From assembly GCA_003523465.1 (NCBI GenBank), contig DQAA01000015.1, positions 1,536 through 7,064 of the forward strand: DNA of 5,529 bases, read 5' to 3'. This document shows positions 5,492 through 5,529 of this stretch, one piece after another. The DNA comes from Pseudomonas sp. Its GTDB lineage: Bacteria > Pseudomonadota > Gammaproteobacteria > Pseudomonadales > Pseudomonadaceae. Numbering within the stretch: position 1 is the stretch's first letter; each line of letters opens with the position of its first letter. The notes under the pieces are model-generated. The model ran no database searches and was not told the origin of the DNA. It worked only from the letters and a program-made list of their open reading frames with translations. Both the position numbers and the translations under genes were made by a program.

Positions 5492-5529
5492 GTTTTCTGG
5501 CTGAGAGTTTTTTGTTGTCCGGACTGGCC

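Overview
The window looks like chromosomal DNA of a Pseudomonas species of the fluorescens/putida type. The reasons are GC-rich genes with strong third-position GC, an OprD-family porin, an agmatine deiminase of the pseudomonad AguA type, and a REP element of the GTGGGAGC...GCGAT class common in that group. No insertion sequence, CRISPR array, tRNA or rRNA gene is visible. The species assignment is inferred from family resemblance, not from a search.

Layout. (1) Positions 1-1085 (+) hold the 3' part of an agmatine deiminase gene (aguA) with its catalytic residues intact; only about 14 N-terminal codons are missing off the left edge. It ends in a strong intrinsic terminator at 1097-1126. (2) Positions 1127-1279 are non-coding and carry a sigma-54-like -24/-12 element at 1156-1171. 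It points at a small gene (1280-1480, +) for a 66-residue protein of unknown function, which has its own SD and a perfect 13-bp-stem terminator (1500-1533). (3) A REP sequence with a truncated inverted partner (1549-1597) lies directly after the stop of the next, convergent gene. (4) Positions 1604-3694 (-) encode a complete TonB-dependent siderophore receptor of 696 residues. It has a recognisable sigma-70 promoter overlapped by a Fur-box-like sequence (3742-3771). (5) Positions 3695-4162 form a 468-bp divergent intergenic region, AT-rich compared with the genes. On the + strand it holds a TTGACA promoter (3963-3992) followed about 45 nt after the predicted start by a GC-rich intrinsic terminator (4037-4076), all upstream of the porin. 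(6) Positions 4163-5443 (+) encode a complete OprD-family porin (OprE/OprQ type, 426 residues), ending in a terminator at 5464-5491. The last 38 bases hold nothing recognisable.

How it fits together. The genes appear to be separate transcription units, each closed by a terminator, and not one operon. AguA is a cytoplasmic enzyme of agmatine-to-putrescine catabolism. The receptor and the porin are outer-membrane uptake proteins, expressed divergently and probably under different signals (iron for the receptor; an unidentified signal, perhaps with Hfq/Crc translational control, for the porin). The most interesting part is the promoter-terminator module in front of the porin, which is either a small RNA gene of about 75-80 nt or an attenuated leader. 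The sigma-54-like promoter in front of the unrecognised 66-residue protein is second.
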